A stretch of 64,000 bases of DNA, from positions 82,671-146,670 of the forward strand of contig JAEPOJ010000004.1 in assembly GCA_017642965.1 (NCBI GenBank). The letters run 5' to 3'. The notes under the pieces were generated by a model that saw nothing but the letters and a program-made list of their open reading frames with translations, had not been told where the DNA came from and did not search any database. Below, piece after piece: positions 36,646 to 46,218 of the stretch. The position numbers and the translations under genes are program-made. This DNA comes from Phycisphaerales bacterium (lineage in GTDB: Bacteria; Planctomycetota; Phycisphaerae; Phycisphaerales; UBA1924). Numbering within the stretch: position 1 is the stretch's first letter; each line of letters opens with the position of its first letter.

Positions 36646-38669
36646 TCAGCGAGATCGATCAACGCATCCCCAAGCAGCCAGCCGTGGGCCTGGTTCTGAG
36701 ATTCGTCGTACACCCATGGGCCAACCTGCCCGTCCATGTGGTACAGGAGCACCGTCTGGTCATCCGTGCGGAACCAGCGGGCCGGTGTGAACGACTGACC
36801 GCTGTACCGGGCCACGCTCGACAACCGAACCTCATCGATCGAACCCGTGAACGGGCTGGTCGCCTGGCCGGACCCGTTCACGTCCGCGCCAATCATCAGC
36901 GGAAGCGAGTTGGTATCACGCTTGCCGGAACCCGCCTTCTTCGCCACCAGCACGCCATCGACATACAGCCGGACCTCGCCGCCGTCATACACACCCGCGA
37001 TGTGATGCCAGCGGTCCGTGCTCAACACGGGCTCGGATGCGCCGGCGGTGACATACCCGCCATCCAGATGCACCGAGAAACCCGGCTGCCCGTTGTTCAC
37101 AAAGATGCCATAATCGCTGCCCTCGGTCTTGCACACCAGGCCGGTCCGCCGAGCGTACGACTCCGCATTGAACCAGCACTCAAGCGTGAACGAGCCCTGG
37201 CCCAGCGAGAACGAATCGCTCGCGACCTCGACAGCGTCAAGCGACCCCTCCTGCTCAAGCTCCAGCGCCATCTCCCGCATCGGCTTGGCCGGGCGCGGCA
37301 GCGCCCCGGGATCAATCGGCATCGGAACCTCAACGGTCGGGATATCGTACCGGAAGCTCTTGGTCATCACCGAGCGGTCCAGCGCGATCATCGGCACCCG
37401 GAAGCTCCGGTCGATCTCCCCCGCTTCACGAAGCACCCGGAACCCAACCATCCTCGACTCACCAGCCGCAAGACGCCCGTGGTGATGATCGATCGGGAAG
37501 AACCAGCGGCTGTCCATCGAGTACGCCGAGATCGTGTAGCTCATCGCGTAGTCCGTCGGGTTCTCGACCTCGGTCTCGACGTAGTCACTCGCTGAGCCGT
37601 CCGCCTCAAACCGCAGCACCCGCTCAACGCTCGGCTTGAGCCCAGCGAGCTGACGCGTCTGCGTCGCCAGCTCACCCGTGATATCCCGCACGTCCAGCAC
37701 CTCTCCGACCGGGTAGGCCGCCATCGCGAACTGATCCTTGCGGACCGTCACCACGTGGTAATGGTGCAGGTGCCCAGCGTCGGGCACGCTCCCCCCCTGA
37801 TGCCCCCCGGTTGTCGCCAGCGAGACATACTCGATCCCATCACGCTTCCCGTCGTGCCGCATGTAATGGATGTGACCCGCGAACACCGCCGAGACGTTCC
37901 CCGCCTCAACCAGCATCTGGTGCACGGTCTCCCAGTCGTCGCCGTAGTTCCCCTTGAGCCAGCGTGGATGATGCACGAACACAAAGATGTTGTCCGCGTC
38001 CTTTCCGCGGCCCAGCGCCTCCTGAAGGAACAGCTTCTGCTCTGGGCTCATCCGCTGCGACTCGGGCTTGTGGAACGTCCGCTCACCCGTCTCCGGGTTG
38101 CCTTCGTCGGTGTACAGCACAATGAAGTGCGTGTTCTTGTGCGAGAACGAGTACCACAGCGGGCCGAAATGCATCTCGTAACGGCCCTCGTGCTCATCCT
38201 CAGGCCGCTCCTCGCCCCCCTGGAACCTCCAGTAAGTATCATGGTTCCCCGCCACCGGGAACCACGGGCACAGCAGGTTCCCCATGACCGCCTTGTACTC
38301 TTCCATCTGCGTCATCCAGGGAACAGACTCGTTGTATCCCTGAATCAGATCCCCGACCGTCATCACCAGGTCGGGCTCCAGCAGGTTCACGTCCCGGATC
38401 GCGTCGGCAAGGATCGACACGCCGCCGTCCGGCCCGCCGGTCCGATCGCCGAACACCACAAAGCTGAACGCGTCCTCCTCGACCGGCAGCGGGATCTCCA
38501 CCGGCGACTCACGATCCGTATAGAATCGCTCCTCGTCGAGCGTCGTCTCATGCCTGGGGTTGTGCGGATGATGATGGCGCGTGTGCCCCACGTTGTCGCT
38601 CTCGGGCTCACTGGCTACGAGCGGGCTCGCCGTGCAGGCGAGCAGGGCCGCGAAAATCGCGATACGCAT
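36642..38669 (-). CDS. Secreted calcineurin-like metallophosphoesterase with C-terminal LamG domain
   Basis: A 675-residue exported protein. Signal peptide MRIAIFAALLACTASPLVA; GAGGAGAG before the ATG at 38669 supports this start over a 7-codon extension. A His-rich linker (HTRHHHPHNPRH) precedes the phosphoesterase domain with VVFGDRTGGP, TVGDLIQG, PVAGNHDTYW, FVHHPRWL and FAGHIHYMRHDG. A beta domain (about 340-460) and a LamG/concanavalin domain (about 490-650; WHHIAGVYDGGEVRLYVDG, GSIDEVRLSS) follow. It is probably a periplasmic or secreted phosphatase with glycan-binding ability. The domain order is the reverse of the LamG-phosphatase at 23822. It lies between alkaline phosphatase (38-base gap) and GDPD (4-base overlap). 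Confidence 0.9.
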   Translation of the reverse strand: MRIAIFAALLACTASPLVASEPESDNVGHTRHHHPHNPRHETTLDEERFYTDRESPVEIPLPVEEDAFSFVVFGDRTGGPDGGVSILADAIRDVNLLEPDLVMTVGDLIQGYNESVPWMTQMEEYKAVMGNLLCPWFPVAGNHDTYWRFQGGEERPEDEHEGRYEMHFGPLWYSFSHKNTHFIVLYTDEGNPETGERTFHKPESQRMSPEQKLFLQEALGRGKDADNIFVFVHHPRWLKGNYGDDWETVHQMLVEAGNVSAVFAGHIHYMRHDGKRDGIEYVSLATTGGHQGGSVPDAGHLHHYHVVTVRKDQFAMAAYPVGEVLDVRDITGELATQTRQLAGLKPSVERVLRFEADGSASDYVETEVENPTDYAMSYTISAYSMDSRWFFPIDHHHGRLAAGESRMVGFRVLREAGEIDRSFRVPMIALDRSVMTKSFRYDIPTVEVPMPIDPGALPRPAKPMREMALELEQEGSLDAVEVASDSFSLGQGSFTLECWFNAESYARRTGLVCKTEGSDYGIFVNNGQPGFSVHLDGGYVTAGASEPVLSTDRWHHIAGVYDGGEVRLYVDGVLVAKKAGSGKRDTNSLPLMIGADVNGSGQATSPFTGSIDEVRLSSVARYSGQSFTPARWFRTDDQTVLLYHMDGQVGPWVYDESQNQAHGWLLGDALIDLAE

Positions 38670-38707
38670 GATAATCTCTCCTCGGTACACCCACGGGACG
38701 CACTGAA

Positions 38708-40156
38708 TCAGCGCCGAACGTGAACCGTGCCTTGCTCTGAATGCCCCATCCGCTGCACACCCATCAGGTGCATCAGCCGGGGCTTGATGTCCGTGTTATC
38801 CATAATCGGCGAGAACATCTCCGCGCCGACCCCGCACGCCGTCAACAACACCATATCAGATGTGTGGTTCTTGCTCACAAACCCGATCCCGTTGCGGTTC
38901 GAAAGCAACGATCCGAGACGCGACGCCGCGTTGTCCAGCTGATCGAAGATGTTGCCCTGCTCCACCTTGTCCGAGTTGAGATACTCCAGGTCCGAAGACT
39001 TGAGCGCCACACCCGTGGCATACTGAATAATCTCCCGCTGGATCGACTGGCTCCGCAACTCCGGATCGCGCTGCCGGATCTCGCCGAAAATCCAATCAAA
39101 CGAACGCTTCGCGTTCGAGAGACTCATCAGCCCCCGCTTCGCGTGATCCGTATACACCGTCAGCCCCGGATTCGCGTTCCCGTGATCCGTCGTCACGACC
39201 AGCAGCGTGTCATCCCGCCCCATCGTGTACTTCGCGAGCTGCTCCACGACCCGATCGAACTCGATCTGCTCAAGAATCATCGAGACCGCGTCGTTGTTGT
39301 GCGCCGCGTGATCCACGCGTGCCCCCTCGACCTGCATCAAAAAACCGCCCTGCAGATAATCCAACTGCCCGATCGCCTCACGCGTCATCGTCATCAGGTC
39401 CGCATCGTCCGGATCACGATCCAGCGCATACGGGATGTGATCCTCCGCAAAGATCCCCACCAGCGACCGCGTCTGACGCTGATCCCCGATCGCCCGCGGG
39501 TTCGTGATGAACCGCCCCGAGAAATCCTTCGTGATCCCGTCATGGAAGTACCGACGCCCACCACCCAGAACCACGTTCGGAGCCCGATCCAGCACCTGCT
39601 GGGCAATCTCACGCTCCATCGTCCGCTGCGGCACGTTCGCAATAAACGCCGCTGGCGTCGCGTCCGTGATCTTCGCCGTCGACACCAGCCCCGTCCGGTA
39701 CCCCGCCGCACGCGCCTCCATCAAGATCGGCGTCAGCGTCTGTTGATCCATGCCGTACCCGATGGACTTGTTGTACGTCTTCACCCCCGATGACCACGCC
39801 GTCGCCGCGGCCGCCGAATCCGTCACCAGCGAGTCCGCCGAATGCGTCGTGCACAAACCGCTCCTCACATCCGGCCGCATCATCAGCCGAGGCCAGAACG
39901 TCTCACGCCCCAGAACCGTCTTTGAATACAGATCGGCCAGCGTGAGCGTCCCCATGCTCATGCCATCGGAGACCGCAAAGATCACCCGCCGAACCCGACC
40001 AAAGGAGTCGTCAGCACGATCCGGGTCAAGCGGAACCGCAAAGGTGGCGTCCTGAGCGTTCGCGTTCCCGCTCGAAGGACGAACCATCGTCAACGCCGCT
40101 GTACCCGCGGCAAACGCGGACGCGGAAAGAAATCCCCGACGGCTGAAATCATCCAT
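38708..40156 (-). CDS. Tat-exported alkaline phosphatase (PhoA family)
   Basis: A 482-residue alkaline phosphatase. The N-terminus MDDFSRRGFLSASAF is a twin-arginine signal, suggesting export after cytoplasmic folding. Active-site motifs are VSDGMS (Asp64), TDSAAAATAW (Asp113, nucleophile Ser114), QVEGARVDHAAHNND and TTDHGNANPG. AAGGTGATC precedes the ATG at 40156; the frame extends 96 codons further upstream but with no signal-peptide logic. It releases inorganic phosphate from monoesters in the periplasm. It is the first gene of a three-gene minus-strand operon with a metallophosphoesterase and a GDPD lipoprotein. Confidence 0.94.
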   Translation of the reverse strand: MDDFSRRGFLSASAFAAGTAALTMVRPSSGNANAQDATFAVPLDPDRADDSFGRVRRVIFAVSDGMSMGTLTLADLYSKTVLGRETFWPRLMMRPDVRSGLCTTHSADSLVTDSAAAATAWSSGVKTYNKSIGYGMDQQTLTPILMEARAAGYRTGLVSTAKITDATPAAFIANVPQRTMEREIAQQVLDRAPNVVLGGGRRYFHDGITKDFSGRFITNPRAIGDQRQTRSLVGIFAEDHIPYALDRDPDDADLMTMTREAIGQLDYLQGGFLMQVEGARVDHAAHNNDAVSMILEQIEFDRVVEQLAKYTMGRDDTLLVVTTDHGNANPGLTVYTDHAKRGLMSLSNAKRSFDWIFGEIRQRDPELRSQSIQREIIQYATGVALKSSDLEYLNSDKVEQGNIFDQLDNAASRLGSLLSNRNGIGFVSKNHTSDMVLLTACGVGAEMFSPIMDNTDIKPRLMHLMGVQRMGHSEQGTVHVRR

Positions 40157-40652
40157 ACTGATCACCTTCTTGCACGCGCACGAACACACCCTGGACACCG
40201 GCACATTCACGACGCCGCGTCCGCCCAAGAGCTCTTGATCGCCCCCCCAGCATAAGACCACTCCCCGACGGATCGCACCACGCGACCGGCGTTTTAATAA
40301 TCTCCTCACATATACACACAACCCTACACAGATCACCCCATCCCGCCCGCTTCTGAACACGAACATCATCAAGATGAATATCGCGCTCAGATCAACGCAT
40401 GCCCGCACCAAACCCTCAAAGGACCAGCAAGATCGCAAAGCCATTGAGCGTCAGCAACTTGCCGCAACCAGCACACCCCGCCTCCGCTCAAACGATAACA
40501 CAACCTTCATTCAATCCTGTTTGTTAAGTTGACGCTCCGCGACCTACTCTCGTATCGCAATCGCACTCTATCAGCCACTCCCGCATGGCCCCCACCCAAT
40601 CAGCCCACCACCCCATGGCTGAATCCAACCCTCAATCCGAAAGGGAACGCGC
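40157..40652. promoter_or_regulatory. Divergent intergenic region between alkaline phosphatase and pseudopilin genes
   Basis: A 496-base gap with no supported gene. It should hold the promoter of the alkaline phosphatase operon (leftward) and of the pseudopilin gene (rightward). A leftward TATGCT lies near 40250 and an AT-rich block near 40295-40310. No tandem CTGTCAT-type PHO box was found by eye. Open frames here run as extensions of neighbours and show no coding signals. Confidence 0.35.
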
Positions 40653-41720
40653 ATGGACCGCCGAACACACCACGCATTCACGCTCATCGAGCTCCTCGTC
40701 GTGATCGCGATCATCGCCCTGCTCATCGGCATCCTGATCCCATCACTCGGCAAAGCACGCAACGCGGCCAAACGCGTCGCATGCCTGAGCAACACACGCC
40801 AGCTCGCCATCGCAGTCAACCTCTACTCCATGGACTCAAAGGTCGGCGCATACCTCCCCACCGTCAGCGGCGGAGACGACAACCTCGCCTACCTCTACCC
40901 TAACTACATCAGCAACACCGACGCGGCCAACTGCCCAGGAACACAGAACAGCGTCCTCCCCGAGGTCACGCTCCTCGCCGACGATCCCGACAACCTCCAC
41001 GGCCGCGACGTCCCACTCGGCCTCACACGCGCGTCCGAGTCCGCAGACGTATTCGGTGACGATGTCGCAGCAGCCAACGGCCGCCAACTCGCCAACGGGC
41101 ACAGCTACGAAGTCTTCGCGTGGTACTCCGGATTCCTCCAGAGCAGCGATGTCACCGGATCCTCCGCGAGCCAACCCGTCATCTACCCCGACGGCTGGTG
41201 GGACCGCAACCTCGGACAAAACCGAAACCGCAACCAGCAGCGCGGCTACAAGCCCGGCGACGTCGGCTTCTACGGCAACAGCACCAACGACTACACAGAC
41301 CCCTACGCCTCGATCCTCAAGACAACCCGCACCGTTGACCGCCCGTCACGCATGCTCATCATCCTCGACTCCGACCAGGACCACCGAAGCTCGTCCTCGT
41401 CCGGCAACGACACCATCCCCGAATGGGCAGTCAACAACTGGCCGGAACGCCACAACAACCACGGCGAGGAGGGCACGAACATCGCCTTCGTCGACGGCCA
41501 CGCAGAGTTCGTCCCAACCGGCCCCGAGCTCGTCCGCGCCTACCTCGACAGCCGCCACACCGGTTTCACAACGGGCACATTCAACGGCCCCAACGCCAGC
41601 GCCGTCCAGCAGCGCTACGGCTGGACCAGCGTCGGAGACGCCCTCGCCAAGGCAGGCGGCGTCACCGTCGAGAACACCCGCGTAGGGCGAAACATCTTCC
41701 AGAAGTTCATTTACGACTGA
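40653..41720 (+). CDS. Prepilin-type (pseudopilin) protein with H-X9-DG-like motif
   Basis: A 355-residue protein with leader MDRRTHHA and the hydrophobic helix [18 protein letters not shown] typical of type IV prepilins. The C-terminal third has RHNNHGEEGTNIAFVDGHAEFV, the H-X-DG signature of planctomycete pseudopilins. GAAAGGGA precedes the ATG. It stands immediately before an exported lamin-tail/dockerin protein and an extracellular nuclease, mirroring the pseudopilin-exoprotein pairing at 19.9-23 kb. This suggests it takes part in their secretion or assembly, which is inference. Confidence 0.88.
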   Translation: MDRRTHHAFTLIELLVVIAIIALLIGILIPSLGKARNAAKRVACLSNTRQLAIAVNLYSMDSKVGAYLPTVSGGDDNLAYLYPNYISNTDAANCPGTQNSVLPEVTLLADDPDNLHGRDVPLGLTRASESADVFGDDVAAANGRQLANGHSYEVFAWYSGFLQSSDVTGSSASQPVIYPDGWWDRNLGQNRNRNQQRGYKPGDVGFYGNSTNDYTDPYASILKTTRTVDRPSRMLIILDSDQDHRSSSSSGNDTIPEWAVNNWPERHNNHGEEGTNIAFVDGHAEFVPTGPELVRAYLDSRHTGFTTGTFNGPNASAVQQRYGWTSVGDALAKAGGVTVENTRVGRNIFQKFIYD

Positions 41721-41770
41721 ATCAAGTACACACCACCCACTCGGCGTGGGTAACGCTAGAGGAGAGCAAC

Positions 41771-44359
41771 ATGTCAGCATACAAGCACGCGATCGGGGCC
41801 GCCCTGATCGCATCCATGGCCGGCCAGGCCACGGCCCAATCACAGGAAGGTGATGTCATCATCACCGAGATCTACTACGCCACCAACCAGGGCGCCGGGC
41901 TCAACGAGCGATTCCAGGAGTTCATCGAGCTCTATAACACCACCGATACAGAGATCGACATCTCCGGCTGGTACATCGTCGACGACGGCACCACCGACCC
42001 CTTCCCCGCCGGCACCATCCTCCCCGCGGGCGGCGCCATCGCCATCTGCGGCAACGACGGCGACACCAGCAACGACATCCCGGGCGAGGTCATCACACCC
42101 GAGATCTTCGCAGCCGCATGGGAACCCAGCCCCTGGCTCGCAGGCGGCACGGTCCCCGTCGTGGTCCTCGACCAGTTCGAGACACTCGCCAACGGTCCCT
42201 CGACCAGCAACGAGATCCTCCAGCTCTTCACGGCCGACGGCGTCCTCCAGGACGAGGTCAACTACGACGACATCGACCCCTGGCCCCTCGACAACCCGCA
42301 GGGCAGCTCCATCCAGCTCCGCCCCCAGTTCCTCAACGCCATCGACAACGACGAGGGCTGCTCGTGGGTCCGCGCGGACATGACCGCGGAGGGCTACTCC
42401 ACCAACCGCGTAATCGTGGACGAGAACTACAACGTCGTACCCGATCTCGTCCCCGGCGCGGTCATCATGTTCGAAGAGCAGGACGGCAGCTTCGGCACCA
42501 GCTGGGGCTCGCCCGGCTACGTCGAGACCACCGCCATCCCGACGGACTGCAACAGCAACGGCGTCGACGACATCATCGACATCTGCACCGGCTTCTCGCT
42601 CGACTGCAACAACAACGGCATCCCCGATGAGTGCGAGCCCGACTGCGACGGCAACGGCATCCCCGACGACTGCGACATCATCGCAGACCCGGCCGTGCGT
42701 GACTGCAACGGCAACGGCCTCCTCGACACCTGCGAGATCGCCGACAACCCGAACCTCGACCTCGACGGCGACGGCGTCCTCGATGTCTGCCAGGCCGCAG
42801 GCGACGTCATCATCACCGAGATCATGTACAACCCGCCGACCGACGAGTTCGAGTCCGAGTGGGTCGAGATCATGAACATCTCCGACGCGCCGGTCGACAT
42901 CTCAAGCTGGACCGTCGGCGATCTTGAAGACGGCCAGTCCGATCCCATCGGCTCCGGCCTCATCCTCCAGCCCGGCGAGGTCGCCATCCTGATCAACGAC
43001 TACTCCGTCGTCAACCAGGACCCCAACGACCCCTACTTCGGTGTCGATCCGGTTGCCGAGTTCCGCGCCGCATGGGACATCCCCGCAACCACGCAGGTCA
43101 TCCCCGTCGTCGGCTTCGGCTCACGCGGCAACACCTCCGTCCCCGGCGATGAGATCCTCGCACTCAACGACACCAACGGCGTCCCCTCCGACATCGTCGA
43201 CTACATCTCCGACGAGTCACTCGGCACCGACTGGCCGGTCGACGACGGCACCTCATCCATCTACCTCATCGGCTCCGCGCTCGACGCACAGAGCAACAAC
43301 AACGCACAGAGCTGGCGCCTGTCCATCGACGGCATCGCCGGCGCGTTCAGCTCCAACGGCTCGGGTGTCCTCAACAACTCCGTCCGCGCTTCGGGATCGC
43401 CCGGCATCGTGGACCTCATCGACCCGCAGCCAGTCAACCGGGAGGTCATCATCACCGAGATCCACTCGGTCACCAACACCGAGCTCCGCCCCATCGGCAC
43501 CGGCCCCAACGGCGAGCCAGACCAGGACGTCACCCCGCCCAACGAGTTCGTCGAAATCCTCAACGTCTCCGACGCCGAGGTCGACATCTCCGGCTGGTAC
43601 CTGCGTGACGAGGACGGCTACAGCGACGTGGTCCCCAGCGGAACCACCCTCCAGCCGGGCGAAGCCGCAATCCTCTTCCAGCGTGACATCACCACCAGCG
43701 GCAACTTCTACGAGTTCCCGACCGTGGCAGACGCGCAGCAGGCCTTCTACGACGCCTGGGGCTGCGGCTACCAGGTCATCCCCCTCCGCGGATGGGGCTC
43801 GGTCAACCTCGACCGCCTCCCCCAGTCCAACGCCCTCAACAACCTCTCCAACAGCCCGTCCGTGGGCAACGAGATCCTGACGCTGCGTGACGCGGACGGC
43901 GGGCTCGTCGACATCGTCAACTACGACGACGACGGCATCGTCTGGCCGTTCGACGGCACAGGCGACCCCGCGTTCGAAGCATTCTCTGTCTACCTCCTCC
44001 CCGGCTCCTACGACGGCGAGAGCAACGACAGCGGGTTCAACTGGGCGGCATCGTTCGTCTCCTTCGACGAGGCACGCAACAACGCAGTCACCGACGTCTT
44101 CAACGCACCGGGCCTGACCGCCGCGTCACCCGGCGCCGTCGAGGGCGTGGTCACGCCGGACCTGAACAACTGCCCGGACCTGCCCTGCAGCGCCGCAGAC
44201 CTCGCCTCACCGTTCGGCGAGCTCAACTTCTTCGATGTCTCCGCCTTCCTCTCCGCGTTCAACGCGATGGACAGCGCCGCAGACTTCAACAACGACGCCA
44301 TGTTCAACTTCTTCGACGTGTCCCTCTTCCTCCAGGCATACAACGCGGGCTGCCCGTAA
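41771..44359 (+). CDS. Exported protein with three lamin-tail domains, Ca-binding-like repeats and GC-type dockerin
   Basis: An 862-residue exported protein. GAGGAGAG precedes the ATG at 41771 and a signal peptide (MSAYKHAIGAALIASMAGQATAQ) follows. Three lamin-tail (LTD) domains begin at DVIITEIYYA, DVIITEIMYN and EVIITEIHSV (near residues 28, 345 and 560). Between the first two lies a run of Asp/Asn/Cys-rich units such as DCNNNGIPDECEPDCDGNG, like thrombospondin type-3 or EF-hand calcium sites. The C-terminus is a two-unit dockerin (GELNFFDVSAFLSAF, MFNFFDVSLFLQAY) ending NAGCP. LTD domains often accompany secreted nucleases and phosphatases as adhesion modules. No catalytic domain is visible, so it may be a scaffold. 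A strong hairpin separates it from the nuclease gene. Confidence 0.88.
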   Translation: MSAYKHAIGAALIASMAGQATAQSQEGDVIITEIYYATNQGAGLNERFQEFIELYNTTDTEIDISGWYIVDDGTTDPFPAGTILPAGGAIAICGNDGDTSNDIPGEVITPEIFAAAWEPSPWLAGGTVPVVVLDQFETLANGPSTSNEILQLFTADGVLQDEVNYDDIDPWPLDNPQGSSIQLRPQFLNAIDNDEGCSWVRADMTAEGYSTNRVIVDENYNVVPDLVPGAVIMFEEQDGSFGTSWGSPGYVETTAIPTDCNSNGVDDIIDICTGFSLDCNNNGIPDECEPDCDGNGIPDDCDIIADPAVRDCNGNGLLDTCEIADNPNLDLDGDGVLDVCQAAGDVIITEIMYNPPTDEFESEWVEIMNISDAPVDISSWTVGDLEDGQSDPIGSGLILQPGEVAILINDYSVVNQDPNDPYFGVDPVAEFRAAWDIPATTQVIPVVGFGSRGNTSVPGDEILALNDTNGVPSDIVDYISDESLGTDWPVDDGTSSIYLIGSALDAQSNNNAQSWRLSIDGIAGAFSSNGSGVLNNSVRASGSPGIVDLIDPQPVNREVIITEIHSVTNTELRPIGTGPNGEPDQDVTPPNEFVEILNVSDAEVDISGWYLRDEDGYSDVVPSGTTLQPGEAAILFQRDITTSGNFYEFPTVADAQQAFYDAWGCGYQVIPLRGWGSVNLDRLPQSNALNNLSNSPSVGNEILTLRDADGGLVDIVNYDDDGIVWPFDGTGDPAFEAFSVYLLPGSYDGESNDSGFNWAASFVSFDEARNNAVTDVFNAPGLTAASPGAVEGVVTPDLNNCPDLPCSAADLASPFGELNFFDVSAFLSAFNAMDSAADFNNDAMFNFFDVSLFLQAYNAGCP

Positions 44360-44396
44360 TCGCCTCGGAATGAAGAGAACCGCATAAACAACCGCG

Positions 44397-44429
44397 TCGC
44401 CCGCGTGTGAAAACACGCGGGCGATCTTT
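44397..44429 (+). terminator. Perfect 12-bp hairpin with GAAA tetraloop
   Basis: TCGCCCGCGTGT pairs perfectly with ACACGCGGGCGA around a GAAA tetraloop, followed by TCTTT. It lies 37 bases after the lamin-tail gene and only 16 bases before the start codon of the nuclease gene. It may be a terminator, or a 5' structure setting the level of the downstream gene. Confidence 0.7.
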
Positions 44430-44445
44430 CCCCCCGGAGACACAC

Positions 44446-45972
44446 ATGAACCCCATCGCACGCGCAACCACCACGCTCGCACTCGCCGCTTCCTCCCTGC
44501 TCGCCGCGGACGGCATCCGCGTCGTCACCTGGAACATCACCTACTACGACGGCACACGGGCAGAACAGATCGGAACAGTCTGCTACGACACATGGGACGG
44601 CAAACAGCTGGACCCGGACGTGATCTGTCTCCAGGAAATGACCGGCCGCGTACCCACGATCCAGTTCGTTGAGGCGATGAACGACGCCCCGGGGTCGCCC
44701 GGCGACTGGGCCGCCGCGCCGATCTACGTCAACCCGCGCGGCGGGCTCCACACCGCACTCGTCTACCGCACCTCCAAGCTCGAGTTCATCGAGGCAGTGC
44801 TCGTCGCCGCCGGCGACGGCCCGCCTCAGCAGCCACGCAACGTCGTCCGCTTCGATCTCCGCGCAGTCGGCTACGAAGAAGACGAGTCCATCCTGTCCTT
44901 CTTCCCACTCCACTACAAGGCCGGCTACACCCAGTCCGACCTCGACCGCAAACTCGTCGAATCGCAGATCGTCCGCCAACACATCGAGACGCTCCCCGCG
45001 AACCGCCACGTCATCCTCGGCGCGGACCTCAACATCCGACACTCAACCGATCCCGCCTACGAGGAACTCAACGGCGTAATCCCCAACACCGGCGTGCTCT
45101 GGGACCCCATCTCAACCCCGGGCACCTGGCACAACAGCGCCACATTCCGCAACATCCACACCCAGGACCCGACCGGCGGCGGCGGCATGGACGACCGCCT
45201 CGATCAGATCCTCCTCTCACCATCGCTCCTCGACGGAACCGGATTCGAGTACGACGGCAACTTCCCTGCCCCCTGGGACCTCTCCACCACCGAAGACCCC
45301 AACCACTCCCACCGCGCCTGGGGCAACGACGGCTCACAATTCAATCAGGGCCTGCGGATCGCCGGCAACACCATGGTCGGCCCCACCATCGCCCAGGCCA
45401 TCGCAGACCTCGCCGATCCTGACGGGCATATCCCCGTCTACCTCGACCTTGACGTCCCACCCCGGATCCGCATCGTCGGCCAGACCCAGAACCTCGGCAC
45501 CATCCCCCAGGGCGAATCGCGAGACATCCTCATCCGCGTGGGCAACGATGCCGACACCACACGCTGGGGAACAAGCGGCATATCACCACTCAACTACGAG
45601 TTCACACCAACCTCCCCCATCTCCGCCCCGACCGGCCAGTATCAATCGCTCGCGGGCACCCAGCTCAACGCACACCTGCTCACCCTGCACACCGACCAAC
45701 TCAACCAACCCGGCACCCACACCGTGCAAGCCCAGCTCACCAGCGACGACCCCGCCGCCCCCAGCACCCCCATCACGATCCAGTTCGAGCTCACCGGGTG
45801 CAACAGCGCCGACCTCGCAGCCCCGCTTGGGACGCTCGACTACTTCGATGTTTCCGAGTTCCTCCAGCGATTCACCGCCGCAGATCTCACCGCAGACCTC
45901 AACGCAGACACCGTGCTGGACTTCTTCGACGTCAGCACCTTCCTCCAACTCCACCAAACCCCCTGCCCCTGA
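44446..45972 (+). CDS. Secreted endonuclease/exonuclease/phosphatase-family enzyme with GC-type dockerin
   Basis: A 508-residue exported protein. Signal peptide MNPIARATTTLALAASSLLAADG; GGAG lies 8 bases before the ATG at 44446. The EEP domain shows VVTWNITYYDG, VICLQEMTG (metal Glu), PLHYKAGY, ILGADLNIR (Asp/Asn pair), MDDRLDQILLS and a late NHSHRAWGNDG. It is therefore a likely extracellular DNase or phosphodiesterase. A beta-sandwich segment (about 345-450) leads to a two-unit dockerin (TLDYFDVSEFLQRF, VLDFFDVSTFLQLH) ending TPCP, where Pro replaces the usual Gly before the Cys. It would free nucleotides for the phosphatases of the island. Confidence 0.9.
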   Translation: MNPIARATTTLALAASSLLAADGIRVVTWNITYYDGTRAEQIGTVCYDTWDGKQLDPDVICLQEMTGRVPTIQFVEAMNDAPGSPGDWAAAPIYVNPRGGLHTALVYRTSKLEFIEAVLVAAGDGPPQQPRNVVRFDLRAVGYEEDESILSFFPLHYKAGYTQSDLDRKLVESQIVRQHIETLPANRHVILGADLNIRHSTDPAYEELNGVIPNTGVLWDPISTPGTWHNSATFRNIHTQDPTGGGGMDDRLDQILLSPSLLDGTGFEYDGNFPAPWDLSTTEDPNHSHRAWGNDGSQFNQGLRIAGNTMVGPTIAQAIADLADPDGHIPVYLDLDVPPRIRIVGQTQNLGTIPQGESRDILIRVGNDADTTRWGTSGISPLNYEFTPTSPISAPTGQYQSLAGTQLNAHLLTLHTDQLNQPGTHTVQAQLTSDDPAAPSTPITIQFELTGCNSADLAAPLGTLDYFDVSEFLQRFTAADLTADLNADTVLDFFDVSTFLQLHQTPCP

Positions 45973-46014
45973 GCGCCCCCCTCAAACGCACCATGCCCCC
46001 GCAATTATCGGCTT

Positions 46015-46036
46015 AGGCCGCTTCCATCGGCGGCCT
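46015..46036. other. Stem-loop downstream of the nuclease gene
   Basis: AGGCCGC / GCGGCCT form a 7-bp perfect stem with an 8-base loop, 43 bases after the nuclease stop. No T run follows, so it is at best a weak terminator. Confidence 0.4.
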
Positions 46037-46218
46037 GTATTCGCGCAGTTATCGCATGAGTGACTCCCCTCAACCTGTCACAAATCTAAGGTTTCAACGC
46101 CCCACAAGCATGTTTCTGCCCAAAACGCATGATGCCGCTCCCCGGTTTGTCCGACTCAACCACTCGACCGCTGCCACTCTCTGGCAGCACCAGAGCACCA
46201 ACCGAGCCGGAGCCCAAC

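Noticed and set aside
44008..45042. 344-codon minus-strand frame across the LTD and nuclease genes
   Set aside because: It spans two confident plus-strand genes and the hairpin between them; no protein features.
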